Source: Kitasatospora herbaricolor (GTDB lineage: Bacteria > Actinomycetota > Actinomycetes > Streptomycetales > Streptomycetaceae). Taken from it: a stretch of 64,000 nucleotides of DNA. The translations under genes were made by a program, and so were the position numbers. The stretch is from NCBI RefSeq assembly GCF_030813695.1, contig NZ_JAUSVA010000002.1, forward strand, positions 4,526,001-4,590,000, given 5' to 3'. The notes under the pieces are model-generated. The model searched no databases. It was not told the DNA's origin and saw only the letters and a list, made by a program, of their open reading frames with translations. Of this stretch, positions 16,436-25,989 are shown one piece after another (within the stretch, counting starts at the first letter, position 1; every line of letters starts with the position of its first letter).

Positions 16436-18297
16436 CCGGGGCGGACACCGCGCCCGGGACCGGCCTGCGGGCGCTCGGGTCGGCGCGGGCCGCCGCCGGG
16501 CTGGCCTGGCGGTCGGGTCCACGCACCATCACCTGCTACGCGCTGGCCAGCGTGGTCGCCGGCCTGCTGCCGGCCCTGATCGCGGTCCTGGTCCGCGAGT
16601 TGTTCGACGCGATCACCCAACTGCGCCCCACCGGAGCCCTGGTGCGGGTCACCGTGCTGCTGGTGGCGGCGAGCCTCGGGCTGTCGCTGGTCCCGTCGGT
16701 GATCGAGTACCTCCGGGCCCAGAACAGCCGGGCGATCCGGCTGCGGGTGCAGGACGAGCTGTTCGACGGCGTCAACCGGCTGCCCGGCCTGCGCCACTTC
16801 GAAGACCCCCGGTTCCAGGACGAGTTGCGGCTCGCCCAGCAGGCCGGCGCCTCCGCTCCCGAGCTGCTGATCGGCTCGGCGGTGAGCAGCCTGCAGGCGC
16901 TGGTGACCCTCACCGGGTTCCTGGCCACGGTGTTCGTCCTCAACCCCGTGCTGGGCGTGGTCACCGTGCTGATGGCGCTGCCGCTCTTCGGGACCCAGCT
17001 GGCCGCCGGGCGGCGGCGCGCCGCGGTGCTGCAGGACAACATGCCGCGCAACCGGCGGCAGATGTTCTACGGCAGCCTGCTGACCGACGTGGACGCGGTG
17101 AAGGAGATCCGGCTCTTCGGCCTGCAGGCGTTCTTCAAGGAGCGGGCCGGGGCCGAACTGCGCGCCGCCTCCGCGGCCGAGCGCCTCACCGACCTGGGCA
17201 ACCTGCTCCGGCGGCTGCCGCCGTCCCTGCTGGGGGTCGCCGTGTACGGCGTCGGCTTGGCCTGGGCGGTGCACGCCGCGCGCACCGGTGCGCTCTCGAT
17301 CGGCGACGTGTCGGTCTTCCTGGCCGCGACGGCCGGGATCCAGTCCGGCGTCTCGCAGTTGGCCGGTACCGGCAGCGCCGCCTACCAGGCCTCGATCACC
17401 TTCGGCTTCTACCGGGGCCTGCAACTGGTCACGCCGGACCTCTCCCGGCCGGCGGTGGCCGCCGCCCCTGCCCCGGCCGGCCCCGGCATCACGCTGCAGG
17501 ACGTCTGGTTCCGCTACGACGACGCCTCGCCCTGGGTGCTGAAGGGCGTCGACCTGACCATCCCGGTCGGCGCCACGACCGCGCTGGTCGGCCTGAACGG
17601 CGCCGGCAAGAGCACCCTGGTCAAGCTGCTCTGCCGGCTGTACGACCCGACCCGGGGCCGGATCCTCTGGGACGGCCTGGACATCCGGGAGTTCACCCCC
17701 GAGCAGCTCAGGGAGCGGATCGGGGTGGTCTTCCAGGACTACTGCCGGTACGACCTCACGGCCGGCGAGAACATCGGCCTCGGCCAGGTCTCCCGGCTGG
17801 ACGACCCGGAGCTGGTGACGGCCGCCGCGAGGGCGGCGGGGGTGCACGGGCGGATCTCCGCGATGGAGGCCGGCTACCGGACGCTGCTGAGCCGGATCTT
17901 CGTCCCGGAGCCGGAGCAGGGCGGCGCCGGCCGGTCGCTGTCCGGTGGCGAATGGCAACGGGTGGCCGTCGCAAGGGCGTTCATGCGCAGGGACGCGGAC
18001 CTGCTGATCCTGGACGAGCCCAGCGCCGGCCTGGACGCGGCCGCCGAGAAGGAACTTCACGACAGTCTACGGGAGTTGCGGCGCGACGCGACGAGCGTGG
18101 TGATCTCGCACCGGCTGAGCTCCGTGCGGGACGCGGACCGGATCATCGTGCTCAAGGGCGGCCGGGTGAGCGAACTGGGCACCCACGACGAACTCATGGC
18201 GCACGGCGGGGAGTACGCGGGCCTGTTCACCCTGCAGGCGGACGGGTACCAGCTGGCCGCCGCACCGGGCCCGCCGCGCGCACCGGAGCGGGTCTGA
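16432..18297 (+). CDS. ABC transporter, fused permease and ATP-binding protein (peptide exporter type)
   Basis: GTG 16432 overlaps the preceding stop; the product has 621 residues. The N-terminal half has about six membrane helices. The ATPase half has Walker A GLNGAGKST (near 388), the signature LSGGEWQRVAVARA (near 502) and Walker B LLILDEPSAGLD (near 523). It lacks an N-terminal C39 peptidase, so leader removal must come from another enzyme; the S26 peptidase encoded next is the obvious candidate. By context it exports the cysteine-rich peptide. The family also includes lipid and drug exporters, so the substrate is inferred. Confidence 0.85.
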   Translation: MTGADTAPGTGLRALGSARAAAGLAWRSGPRTITCYALASVVAGLLPALIAVLVRELFDAITQLRPTGALVRVTVLLVAASLGLSLVPSVIEYLRAQNSRAIRLRVQDELFDGVNRLPGLRHFEDPRFQDELRLAQQAGASAPELLIGSAVSSLQALVTLTGFLATVFVLNPVLGVVTVLMALPLFGTQLAAGRRRAAVLQDNMPRNRRQMFYGSLLTDVDAVKEIRLFGLQAFFKERAGAELRAASAAERLTDLGNLLRRLPPSLLGVAVYGVGLAWAVHAARTGALSIGDVSVFLAATAGIQSGVSQLAGTGSAAYQASITFGFYRGLQLVTPDLSRPAVAAAPAPAGPGITLQDVWFRYDDASPWVLKGVDLTIPVGATTALVGLNGAGKSTLVKLLCRLYDPTRGRILWDGLDIREFTPEQLRERIGVVFQDYCRYDLTAGENIGLGQVSRLDDPELVTAAARAAGVHGRISAMEAGYRTLLSRIFVPEPEQGGAGRSLSGGEWQRVAVARAFMRRDADLLILDEPSAGLDAAAEKELHDSLRELRRDATSVVISHRLSSVRDADRIIVLKGGRVSELGTHDELMAHGGEYAGLFTLQADGYQLAAAPGPPRAPERV

Positions 18298-18361
18298 GGC
18301 CGGCCCGCGGCCGGGCAGGCACCGCCCGGCACCGCCGGGCGGCGGAAGGGAGGAAACCGAA

Positions 18362-18829
18362 GTGACCCCGCTCCACCTGTTCCTGGGGCTCGCGGCGCTG
18401 CTCGCGGCCCTGCTGGTGCTGCTCCGGCTGTCGGTGTCCGTCCTGCTGGTCTCCGGACCGAGCATGACGCCGGCCCTGCGGCACGGTCAGCGCGTGTTCT
18501 TCGTCCGGCCCGGGCTGGCCCGGCTGCGGACCGGCCGGATCGTCGTGGTGACCGCGCCGGCCGCCGCCGGGACGGACGGGCGGCCCGGGCGCCGGCCGGC
18601 CGGCGCCCGGCCGCTGCTGGTGAAGCGGGTAGCGGCACTGGCCGGGGAGCCGATCCCGCCGGAGGTCCGGGAGGCCGCCGGTGCCGCCGCCGGGGATCTG
18701 GTCCCGCCCGGGCAGCTCGTCCTGCTCGGGGACAACCCGGGCTTCAGCACCGACTCCCGGCTCTGGGGAGTGCTCCCCACGCAGAGCGTCGTCGGAATCG
18801 TCCTTGACGGCATCCGGCCCCGAGGCTGA
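18362..18829 (+). CDS. S26-family signal peptidase
   Basis: The 155-residue protein has one N-terminal membrane helix (6-30), then the catalytic serine in SGPSMTP (Ser34), the general-base lysine in LLVKRV (Lys88) and the conserved GDN-x5-DSR block (123-133). This is a full Ser/Lys dyad in a short signal peptidase. Type I signal peptidases cut exported preproteins on the outer membrane face. Encoded inside this operon, it probably cleaves the peptide leader, perhaps after TAEA before the first cysteine pair. GTG 18362 is preceded by GGGAGG. Confidence 0.85.
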   Translation: MTPLHLFLGLAALLAALLVLLRLSVSVLLVSGPSMTPALRHGQRVFFVRPGLARLRTGRIVVVTAPAAAGTDGRPGRRPAGARPLLVKRVAALAGEPIPPEVREAAGAAAGDLVPPGQLVLLGDNPGFSTDSRLWGVLPTQSVVGIVLDGIRPRG

Positions 18830-18860
18830 CGGAAGTGGTACGCGCGATGAGGTGGTCGAC

Positions 18861-21650
18861 TTGCTCGTGATGGTGCGGTCCCAACTGCGGCACCGGCTCG
18901 GCAGAGCCGTCGCCCTGATGTCCGGAATCGCGGTCGCCACGTCCGCGTTCACCGTGCTCACCGGCGCGGCCCGGACGCAGGAGCTGCAGGTCCGCCGGAC
19001 GGTGGACAGCAACTACCGCTCGGCGTACGACATCCTGGTCCGGCCGACCGGCGCCCGGTCCGAGGCCGAACGCGCCCAGGGCGTGGTGCAGGCCGGCTTC
19101 CTGTCCGGGATCTTCGGCGGGATCAGCCTGGAGCAGTGGCAGCGGATCCAGCGGATCCCCGGCGTGGACGTGGCCGCGCCGATGGCGCTGGTCGGCTACG
19201 TCATGGCGAGCGCCTCGGTACCGGTCGACCTGGCCGCGCAGATCCCGGCCGGGCAGGACGGCGCCGTCTTCCGGATCACCACCACCACCTCCACCGACCA
19301 GGGCCTCAGCCGGACCCCGCCGGCCGTCACCTACCAGTACGTCACCCGCAACCAGCTGGTCGAGAACCAGGGCGGTCAGGGCGGACCCGGCCCGGTGACG
19401 GAGGAACTCCCCTCCGGCGCCCAGGTCGCGGCCTGCCCGGTCGACGCGGTGCCGCCGGCCGGCCCCTTCGACACCCCGGACCGGATCGGCTGCGACTCCA
19501 CCAAGGGCTCCCGCTCGGTGGTGAACGGCGAGACCATCAGCACCCGGCCGGCCTCCGGCCCGGTCGGGTACAAGGTCAACATCCGGGTGCCGATGCTGAT
19601 CGGCGCGATCGACCCGGCCTCCGAGGCCCGGCTGGACGGTCTGGACGGCGCCGTCGTCTCCGGCCGGTACCTGGCCGACCACCAGGGCGCCGGTACCCGC
19701 CAGGTGGCCGCCGCCGTGGGCACCGCCACCGACACCACCGCCACGACCGTCCCGCAGCCGACCTTCCCGGTGCTGGCGGCGGCCCGGAGCAGCCTCGACC
19801 AGACCGTGGACGTCTCGGTTCAGCGGCTGGCCGGGACGGACGGCCGCACCCCGGCGCAGCTCGGCACGGCGGCCCTCGGCGCACTGGCCGGGCAGCCGGT
19901 CACCACCCGGACGGTCACCGCCGGGGAGGCCTACGGGCAGCTGCTCGACGGGATCTCCGCGGGCACCCCCGCCTCCCTGAACTCGCTGGCCGCCACCTGG
20001 ACGGTCGGCCCGCTCACCTTCACCGAGGGGCCGGGCGGCGTGCTGCGGCCCACCGCCGCGCAGAACCCGGACTCCACCTGGGCCTCCGGGGTGCCGAACT
20101 CGCCCTGGCTCAAGGTGCCGCCGAGCAACGCCGAGACACCGCTGCGGGCGGTCGACAAGCACCTGGCCGTCCCGCAGTCCGAGCCCGGCCGGCTGACCGT
20201 CCCCGTGCCGGAGGCCGTCGGCGTCTTCGACGCCGCGAAGCTGCCCGCGACCAACCCGCTCACGGCCGTCCCGCTCGGCGCGTACGACCCGCCGACCACC
20301 ACGCCCGCGGACGCCGCCTCCACCGCCGCGCTCGGCGGCAAGGCCCTGCAGCCCGACGGCGGTCTGGGCGGCCTGCTCAGCCAGCCGCCGCAGCTGCTCA
20401 CCACCCTGGACGCGCTGCCCGCACTGACCCGGGGCGCCTTCCAGGGTGACCTGCACGCCGCCGACCCGATCAGCTCGGTCCGGGTCCGGGTCTCCGGGAT
20501 CACCGGCACGGACGCGGTCAGCCGCGAGCGGGTGCGGCTGATCGCCCAGCAGATCCAGGACCGCACCGGCCTGCACGTGGACGTCACCTACGGCTCCTCG
20601 CCGCACCCCACCACCATCGCGCTCGGCGCCGGACGCTTCGGCCGGCCGGAGCTGCTCGTCGAGCAGAACTGGGCCAAGCTCGGGGTCGCCTTCACCGTGC
20701 TGGACGCGCTGGACCGCAAGAGCCTCACCCTGTTCGTCCTGATCCTCGCCGTGTGTGCGCTGTTCGTCACCAACTCGGTGGGCGCCGCCGTCCGTTCGCG
20801 GCGCACCGAACTGGGCGTACTGGCCTGCCTGGGCTGGTCGCCCGGCCGGGTGCTGGCCACCCTGCTCGGGGAGGTAGCCCTGCTCGGACTGCTGGCCGGG
20901 CTGGCCGGCGCGGCGCTGTCCTGGCCGGTGGCGGTGCTCTTCGGCCTGAAGATCACCGCGGCCCGCGCCGCGACGGCGGTGCCGGGAGCCGTCCTGCTGG
21001 CCCTGCTCGCCGGCGCCGTCCCGGCCCTGCGCGCCGCCCGGACGGCGCCCGCCGCGGCCGTCCGCCCGGCCGTCTCGGACGCGCACCGGGTCAGCCGGGC
21101 CCGCGGCATCGCCGGGCTGGCCGCGGGCAACGTCCGTCGGACACCGGGCCGCAGTCTGCTGGGCGCGCTCAGCGTGGCCGTCGGCACCTGCGCGCTGACC
21201 GTCCTGATCGGGATCACCTGGACCTTCCGCAACGCCCTGGTCGGGTCGCTGCTCGGACAGGCGGTGTCCTTCCAGGTCCGCGGCATCGACTACGTGGCCG
21301 TGGCGACCGTCGTGCTGCTCGGCGCCCTCGCGGTGGCCGACGTGCTCTACCTCGGCATCCGCGAGCGGGCCGCCGAGCTCGCCGCGCTGTCGGCCGCCGG
21401 CTGGGACGACCGCGAACTCGGCCGGCTGGTCGTCACCGAGGGCGCGCTGATGGGCCTGCTGGGTGCCCTGGCCGGAGCCACCGCCGGGGCCGCCGCCACG
21501 GCGACGCTGGCCGGCGCGCTGCCCGCCGGCGTCGTGGCCACGGCCGCCGCCGTCGCGGCCGGCGGCGTGCTGACGACGATCGTCGCCTCACTCGTGCCGG
21601 CCGCCCTGCTGCGCCGCACCCCCATCGGCCAACTGCTCACGGAGGACTGA
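18861..21650 (+). CDS. FtsX/MacB-type ABC transporter permease
   Basis: From TTG 18861 (GAGGTGG upstream; GTG 18867 and ATG 18870 are alternatives) the product has about 929 residues. One membrane helix near the N-terminus is followed by a large extracytoplasmic region of about 550 residues, then three helices of an FtsX domain (near 620-730) and a second FtsX-like set at the C-terminus. Such permeases pair with a LolD/MacB-type ATPase, which is the next gene. They work in lipoprotein release, peptide sensing, or resistance to antimicrobial peptides. In this operon immunity to, or release of, the cysteine-rich peptide is plausible. Confidence 0.82.
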   Translation: MLVMVRSQLRHRLGRAVALMSGIAVATSAFTVLTGAARTQELQVRRTVDSNYRSAYDILVRPTGARSEAERAQGVVQAGFLSGIFGGISLEQWQRIQRIPGVDVAAPMALVGYVMASASVPVDLAAQIPAGQDGAVFRITTTTSTDQGLSRTPPAVTYQYVTRNQLVENQGGQGGPGPVTEELPSGAQVAACPVDAVPPAGPFDTPDRIGCDSTKGSRSVVNGETISTRPASGPVGYKVNIRVPMLIGAIDPASEARLDGLDGAVVSGRYLADHQGAGTRQVAAAVGTATDTTATTVPQPTFPVLAAARSSLDQTVDVSVQRLAGTDGRTPAQLGTAALGALAGQPVTTRTVTAGEAYGQLLDGISAGTPASLNSLAATWTVGPLTFTEGPGGVLRPTAAQNPDSTWASGVPNSPWLKVPPSNAETPLRAVDKHLAVPQSEPGRLTVPVPEAVGVFDAAKLPATNPLTAVPLGAYDPPTTTPADAASTAALGGKALQPDGGLGGLLSQPPQLLTTLDALPALTRGAFQGDLHAADPISSVRVRVSGITGTDAVSRERVRLIAQQIQDRTGLHVDVTYGSSPHPTTIALGAGRFGRPELLVEQNWAKLGVAFTVLDALDRKSLTLFVLILAVCALFVTNSVGAAVRSRRTELGVLACLGWSPGRVLATLLGEVALLGLLAGLAGAALSWPVAVLFGLKITAARAATAVPGAVLLALLAGAVPALRAARTAPAAAVRPAVSDAHRVSRARGIAGLAAGNVRRTPGRSLLGALSVAVGTCALTVLIGITWTFRNALVGSLLGQAVSFQVRGIDYVAVATVVLLGALAVADVLYLGIRERAAELAALSAAGWDDRELGRLVVTEGALMGLLGALAGATAGAAATATLAGALPAGVVATAAAVAAGGVLTTIVASLVPAALLRRTPIGQLLTED

Positions 21651-21653
21651 CCC

Positions 21654-22349
21654 TTGACCGACACACCCATGGGCTCCGGCGCCGCCGTACGGGCGCTGGA
21701 CGTGCGGAGGTCCTTCCGGACCGGCGCGGACCAGAGCCTCGCCGCCGTCGACGGGGTGAGCGTGCGGATCGAGCCCGGCCGCGCGGTCTCGCTGACCGGG
21801 CCGTCCGGCTCCGGCAAGTCGACGCTGCTGCACATGCTGGGCGCGATCGAGCGCCCGGACAGCGGCACGATCCACGTCGGCGACGCCGAGATCACCGCCA
21901 TGTCGCGCCGCCGGCTGGCCGCCTACCGGCGCGGTATCGGCATCGTGTTCCAGCGCTTCCACCTGCTGCCGGCGCTGTCGGCGCTGGACAACGTGATCGC
22001 GCCGGTGCTGCCGGTCCGCACCGACTTCGACAAGCGCGCCCGGGCCCGCGAGCTGCTGGAGGTGGTGGGACTCGGCGGACGGGAGGCCGCCCTGCCGTCG
22101 AAGCTTTCCGGCGGGCAGCAGCAGCGGGTGGCGATCGCCCGGGCCCTGATCAACGACCCGGCGCTGCTGCTCGCGGACGAGCCGACCGGCAACCTGGACA
22201 GCCGGACCGGCGCGGCGGTGGTGGAGCTGCTGCTCACCCTGCGGGCCGAGCGCGGCATGACGATGGTGATCGCCACCCACGACCCGGGCCTGGCCGACGA
22301 CTGCGACGAGCAGATCCGCCTGCGGGACGGGCGTCTGGTGGACGGCTGA
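21654..22349 (+). CDS. ABC transporter ATP-binding protein (LolD/MacB type)
   Basis: The 231-residue ATPase starts at TTG 21654 with GGAGG at 8-base spacing and lies 3 bp after the FtsX permease. Walker A is GPSGSGKST, the signature is LSGGQQQRVAIARAL, and Walker B with its downstream motif is LLADEPTGNLD, the form typical of MacB/LolD/FtsE ATPases. It powers the FtsX-type permease. It is the last gene of the peptide operon; a perfect palindrome follows. Confidence 0.9.
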   Translation: MTDTPMGSGAAVRALDVRRSFRTGADQSLAAVDGVSVRIEPGRAVSLTGPSGSGKSTLLHMLGAIERPDSGTIHVGDAEITAMSRRRLAAYRRGIGIVFQRFHLLPALSALDNVIAPVLPVRTDFDKRARARELLEVVGLGGREAALPSKLSGGQQQRVAIARALINDPALLLADEPTGNLDSRTGAAVVELLLTLRAERGMTMVIATHDPGLADDCDEQIRLRDGRLVDG

Positions 22350-22351
22350 GC

Positions 22352-22375
22352 GCGGGTCCGGCCGGCCGGACCCGC
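22352..22375 (+). terminator. Palindromic terminator closing the peptide operon
   Basis: A perfect 24-nt palindrome (12-bp arms) starts 2 bases after the ATPase stop. It also lies behind the convergent MASE1 gene, so it may act on both strands. Confidence 0.7.
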
Positions 22376-22419
22376 GGCGGTCGGCCTGCGGCCGGCCCGG
22401 TCGACGTCCACCGCCCCGG

Positions 22420-23445
22420 TCACCGTCCGCCGGGGCGGTCCTCCTCCTCGTCCTCCTCGTCCCCGGCCGGCGGCCAGCGGTGGGCGTCCTCGCCCGGTGC
22501 CAGCCGGGCCACCACCTCGGCCAGCGCGACACAGGCCTGTTCGATCTTGAAGTAGGTGTTCCGCTGCTCGGCGATCAGCGCCGACAGCAGCAGCGCGGTC
22601 AGCGCCGCCGCGCCGTTGAGGGCCTGGAGGGTGAACATGACGGCGAGCGTGCTGTGGCCGGCGAACGGACCGACCCCGTCGACCGCGGCCCGGACCGCGA
22701 CCACCGAGACGACCAGCACGCACGGCGCGGCGCCCATCAGCTGGTAGCGCAGCGCAGCCCAGATGAGCACCGGGAAGACCAGGAACAGCAGGTGCAGCGG
22801 GCTGCGGGTGCCGATCAGGGCCACCACGGCGGTGAGCAGCACCAGCAGCGGAGGTTCGGCCCACTGGTAGGGCCGTATCGCGGTCGGCCGGCGGAAGGTG
22901 TAGAGCGCCAGCAGCAGGGGCGTGACGACCAGGACGCCCATCGCGTCGCCGACCCACCACGCCGACCAGGTCGCGCAGAAGCCGCTGGCCGGCAGCGAGC
23001 CGACCAGCAGCAGCGCGAGGCTGCCCACGGTCGCGCTGATCAGCATGCCGGCCAGCGCGCCGAGGAAGACCAGGGCCACGCCGTCCCGCAGCCGGTCCAG
23101 CTGGATCCGGAAGCCCACCGCCCGGAGCATCAGGCAGGAGCAGACCACGGCGAGGCTGTTCCCGGCGGCGATCGCGACGGAGGCGCCGTTCACCGGCCCG
23201 ATGGTGGCGATGACCAGCAGGGTGCCGATCGCGATGCCGGGCCAGACCCGCAGGCCGAGGATCAGCAGGCAGGTCAGGGCGATGCCCGTGGGCGGCCAGA
23301 GCGGCGCGACCTTGGCACCCCCGACGACCACCTGCTGCAGCAGTCCGATCCGGCCGGCCACCAACCAGGCGGCCGCGACGGCGAGGATCCGCAGGGCCGC
23401 TGCGGTGAGACGCCGGAATACCTCGTTGCGCACCACAGAAGCCAT
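22420..23445 (-). CDS. MASE1-domain integral membrane sensor protein
   Basis: From ATG 23445 the product has 341 residues: eight or so membrane helices over residues 15-300, with the MASE1 hallmark PPTGIALTCLLILG (about 51-64), and a short C-terminal helix (IEQACVALAEVVARL) plus an acidic tail (GDEEDEEEDRPGG). MASE1 is normally a sensory input domain fused to kinases, cyclases or SpoIIE phosphatases. Here no output domain follows. The gene 82 bp upstream on the same strand encodes a free SpoIIE phosphatase, so the two may form a split sensor. The signal sensed is unknown. Confidence 0.75.
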   Translation of the reverse strand: MASVVRNEVFRRLTAAALRILAVAAAWLVAGRIGLLQQVVVGGAKVAPLWPPTGIALTCLLILGLRVWPGIAIGTLLVIATIGPVNGASVAIAAGNSLAVVCSCLMLRAVGFRIQLDRLRDGVALVFLGALAGMLISATVGSLALLLVGSLPASGFCATWSAWWVGDAMGVLVVTPLLLALYTFRRPTAIRPYQWAEPPLLVLLTAVVALIGTRSPLHLLFLVFPVLIWAALRYQLMGAAPCVLVVSVVAVRAAVDGVGPFAGHSTLAVMFTLQALNGAAALTALLLSALIAEQRNTYFKIEQACVALAEVVARLAPGEDAHRWPPAGDEEDEEEDRPGGR

Positions 23446-23527
23446 CAGACAACGCCGCCGGCCCGGCACCGGCCCGTGACACGCGCTGCGGGGCTTGTTC
23501 CGCCTGCCGGTCCTGCCCCGGGACGGC

Positions 23528-24373
23528 CTACGCCTCGCGGTCCCGCTCGTCGTGGCACAGGACCAGGACGGCGGCGTCGTCCGTGTGGCCGGTGAGGTCG
23601 GCGACCTTGATGATCTCGGTGGCCAGCTCGCCCGGGTCGGGGACGGTGCCGGCCCGGGCCCCGGCGCCGACGCCCTCCTCGACCACCCGGGCGACCTGCT
23701 CCAGGCCGGCCTCGATCGGGAACGAGGGCCCCTCCACCACACCGTCCGTGACCAGGACGAACGCACCGGGCACCGCCAGCCGGCGCCGGGTCACCGGGTA
23801 CACCTCGCCGGGCAGGATCCCGATCGGCAGTCCGCCCTCGTCCTGGGTGACGCCGCTGCGGCCGTCGGTGGTGGCCCAGACCGCGGGCACATGGCCGGCC
23901 CGGGAGTCCGACAGTTCCCAGCTGACCGGGTCGAAGCGCAGGAAGCTGCAGGTGGCGAAGAGGGTGCAGTCCATCGAGAGCAGCAGTTCGTTGGCCCGGG
24001 CCAGCACCTCCCCCGGGTCGGCCGAGATGCCGGCCACCGCCCGCAGGCCGACCCGGACCTGGCCCATGAAGGCGGCCGCCTCGACGTCGTGCCCCTGCAC
24101 GTCGCCGATCGAGAAGCCGAGCGCGCCGTCCGGCAGCCGGAAGCCGTCGTACCAGTCCCCGCCGATGTCCAGGCCGTTGCGGGCGGGCGCGTAGCGGGCC
24201 GCGGTGCGCAGGCCCGGCAGCTCCGGCAGGGCGCCGGGGAGCAGCTCGCGTTGCAGGGCCTGGGCGAGTTCGACCCGGGCCTGCTGCAGCTCGGCGCGCT
24301 CCAGGGCCTGTGCGGTGAGGCGTCCGAGTTCGGTCAGCAGGTCGTCGGCGCTGGCGGGCCGGCGTCGGGTCAT
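23528..24373 (-). CDS. SpoIIE/RsbU-type PP2C serine phosphatase
   Basis: The 281-residue protein has a short N-terminal coiled coil (about 8-40) and a complete PPM phosphatase domain: GGDWYDGF (71-78) and GDVQGHDVEAA (89-99) supply metal-binding aspartates, and TDG and DDAAVLVL supply the C-terminal ones. RsbU/SpoIIE enzymes dephosphorylate anti-anti-sigma factors and so steer stress sigma factors. There is no sensor domain in the protein; the MASE1 protein encoded downstream probably supplies it. No anti-sigma or anti-anti-sigma gene is next to it. Confidence 0.87.
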   Translation of the reverse strand: MTRRRPASADDLLTELGRLTAQALERAELQQARVELAQALQRELLPGALPELPGLRTAARYAPARNGLDIGGDWYDGFRLPDGALGFSIGDVQGHDVEAAAFMGQVRVGLRAVAGISADPGEVLARANELLLSMDCTLFATCSFLRFDPVSWELSDSRAGHVPAVWATTDGRSGVTQDEGGLPIGILPGEVYPVTRRRLAVPGAFVLVTDGVVEGPSFPIEAGLEQVARVVEEGVGAGARAGTVPDPGELATEIIKVADLTGHTDDAAVLVLCHDERDREA

Positions 24374-24665
24374 CGACCCTCCCAGGGGCTTGGGTCACGC
24401 GCCCGAGGCCGGTCACCGCGGGTGCGACCGGTACCCGGGACACTCCCCGGGACGGGCGACCGTGCGGCACCGGACGGCCGAGAGCCGGGCCGGTCACCCG
24501 GCGAATCGCAGGTTCATCCTATTTCTGCGCTGCCGCCGCCGCTTGGCGGAGCGGACCGGCCCCCGGCCCCGGCCGCTCCCGCCCGGCGGCCGCTCCCCCG
24601 GCTGCCGCCCGGCGGTCGCTCACCTGGCTCGCGCCCGCTGAGTACGCCCGGTGGGCCCGCCCGGG
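24374..24665. other. Intergenic region, no gene seen
   Basis: There are 292 bp between the SpoIIE gene start and the PLP enzyme stop. It should hold the promoter of the SpoIIE-MASE1 pair. Nothing else was recognised. Confidence 0.4.
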
Positions 24666-25862
24666 TCAGCCGGCCTTGCCGAGGGCCTGGTCGAGGTCGG
24701 CCCACAGGTCGTCCGGGTGCTCGATCCCGACGGTGACGCGGATCGTCCCCGCGCCGATGCCCGCCGCCCGCAGCTGCTCGTCGTCCAGCTGGCGGTGCGA
24801 GGTGCTGGCCGGGTGCATGACGAGCGTGTGCACCCCGCCCAGGGACGGCGCCAGGGCGGCGAGCCGGACGGCCCCGGCGAAGGCGTGGCCGGCCTCCCGG
24901 CCGCCGACGTGCTCGAAGGCGAGCATGCCGCCGTGGCCGCCGTCCAGCAGCCGACCGGCGAGGGCGTGGTCCGGGTGCCGGGGCAGCCCCGGGTAGTGCA
25001 CGGCGGCCACCGCCGGGTGGTCGGCCAGCCGGGTGGCCAGCGTGAGCGCGTTCTCGCAGTGCCGCCGGACCCGCAGTGCGAGGGTCTGCATGCCGCGCAG
25101 GGTGAGCCAGGCGGTGAAGGGGTCGGCCGAGGCGCCCAGCTCCGAGGCGTGGTGCCAGACCTCGGCGTGCAACTCGGCGGAGGCGAAGACGGCCACGCCG
25201 CCGAGCACGTCGCTGTGACCGCCGAGGTACTTGGTGGCGGAGTGCACCACGATGTCGGCGCCGTGGTCGAGCGGACGGCAGAGCAGCGGGGTGGCGAAGG
25301 TGTTGTCGACGACGCTGAGCACGCCCGCCTCCCGGGCGACGGCGGTCAGCGCGGGCAGGTCCGAGATCCGGGTCATCGGGTTGGAGATGGTCTCCAGGTA
25401 GAGCAGGCGGGTGTTCGGGCGCAGCGCCTGCCGGACCTCCTCGGCGCTGTCGCCGCCGACGTGGGTGACCTGCACGCCCCAGCGCTCGGCCAGGTCGCCG
25501 AGCACCGCCGTGGTGCCGCCGTAGAGGCTGCGCTGGGCGATCACGTGGTCGCCGGAGCGGAGCAGTCCGAGCAGCACGGAGTTGATCGCGCCCATCCCGG
25601 AGGCGGCGGCGAGGGCGGCGGCGCCGCCCTCGAGGTCGGCGACCGCCCTTTCCAGGGACCGGACGGTGGGGTTGCCCATCCGGCCGTAGAGGAAGGCGCC
25701 GGTGGGGTCGGTGAAGGCCGCGGCCAGGGCGTCCGGGTCGTCGAAGGCGAACACGTGGCCCTGGTGGATCGGCACGCCGAGCGGCCGGCTGCCGGCCACC
25801 TCGGCGACCGGCGGGTGGACGGTCCTGCTCTCGGGGTGCAGCTCCGGGGGAAGTGAGGTCAT
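24666..25862 (-). CDS. Trans-sulfuration family PLP enzyme (cystathionine gamma-synthase/lyase or methionine gamma-lyase type)
   Basis: ATG 25862, with GAGGA upstream, gives 398 residues. The Cys/Met metabolism fold is clear: YGRMGNPT (about 58-65), the YGGT loop, the metal-free PLP aspartate in VVDNTFATP, and the PLP-lysine motif SATKYLGGHSDV (about 194-205). These enzymes make or break C-S bonds of cystathionine, homocysteine or methionine. Which reaction applies cannot be decided from motifs alone. The gene is followed by a class II terpene cyclase on the same strand but separated by 127 bp from it; no functional link is evident. Confidence 0.85.
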   Translation of the reverse strand: MTSLPPELHPESRTVHPPVAEVAGSRPLGVPIHQGHVFAFDDPDALAAAFTDPTGAFLYGRMGNPTVRSLERAVADLEGGAAALAAASGMGAINSVLLGLLRSGDHVIAQRSLYGGTTAVLGDLAERWGVQVTHVGGDSAEEVRQALRPNTRLLYLETISNPMTRISDLPALTAVAREAGVLSVVDNTFATPLLCRPLDHGADIVVHSATKYLGGHSDVLGGVAVFASAELHAEVWHHASELGASADPFTAWLTLRGMQTLALRVRRHCENALTLATRLADHPAVAAVHYPGLPRHPDHALAGRLLDGGHGGMLAFEHVGGREAGHAFAGAVRLAALAPSLGGVHTLVMHPASTSHRQLDDEQLRAAGIGAGTIRVTVGIEHPDDLWADLDQALGKAG

Positions 25863-25989
25863 GGCGCCATCCTCGGAACCCGGGGCCGGGCCGTCCAGGG
25901 CCAATCGGAGCGGATTGGCCCAGGGGCCGTGGTTCCGCCGGGCGGCCCCGGGCGGGCGGGTCACCGGGCAGGTGCGGCAGGCGGGCGGG

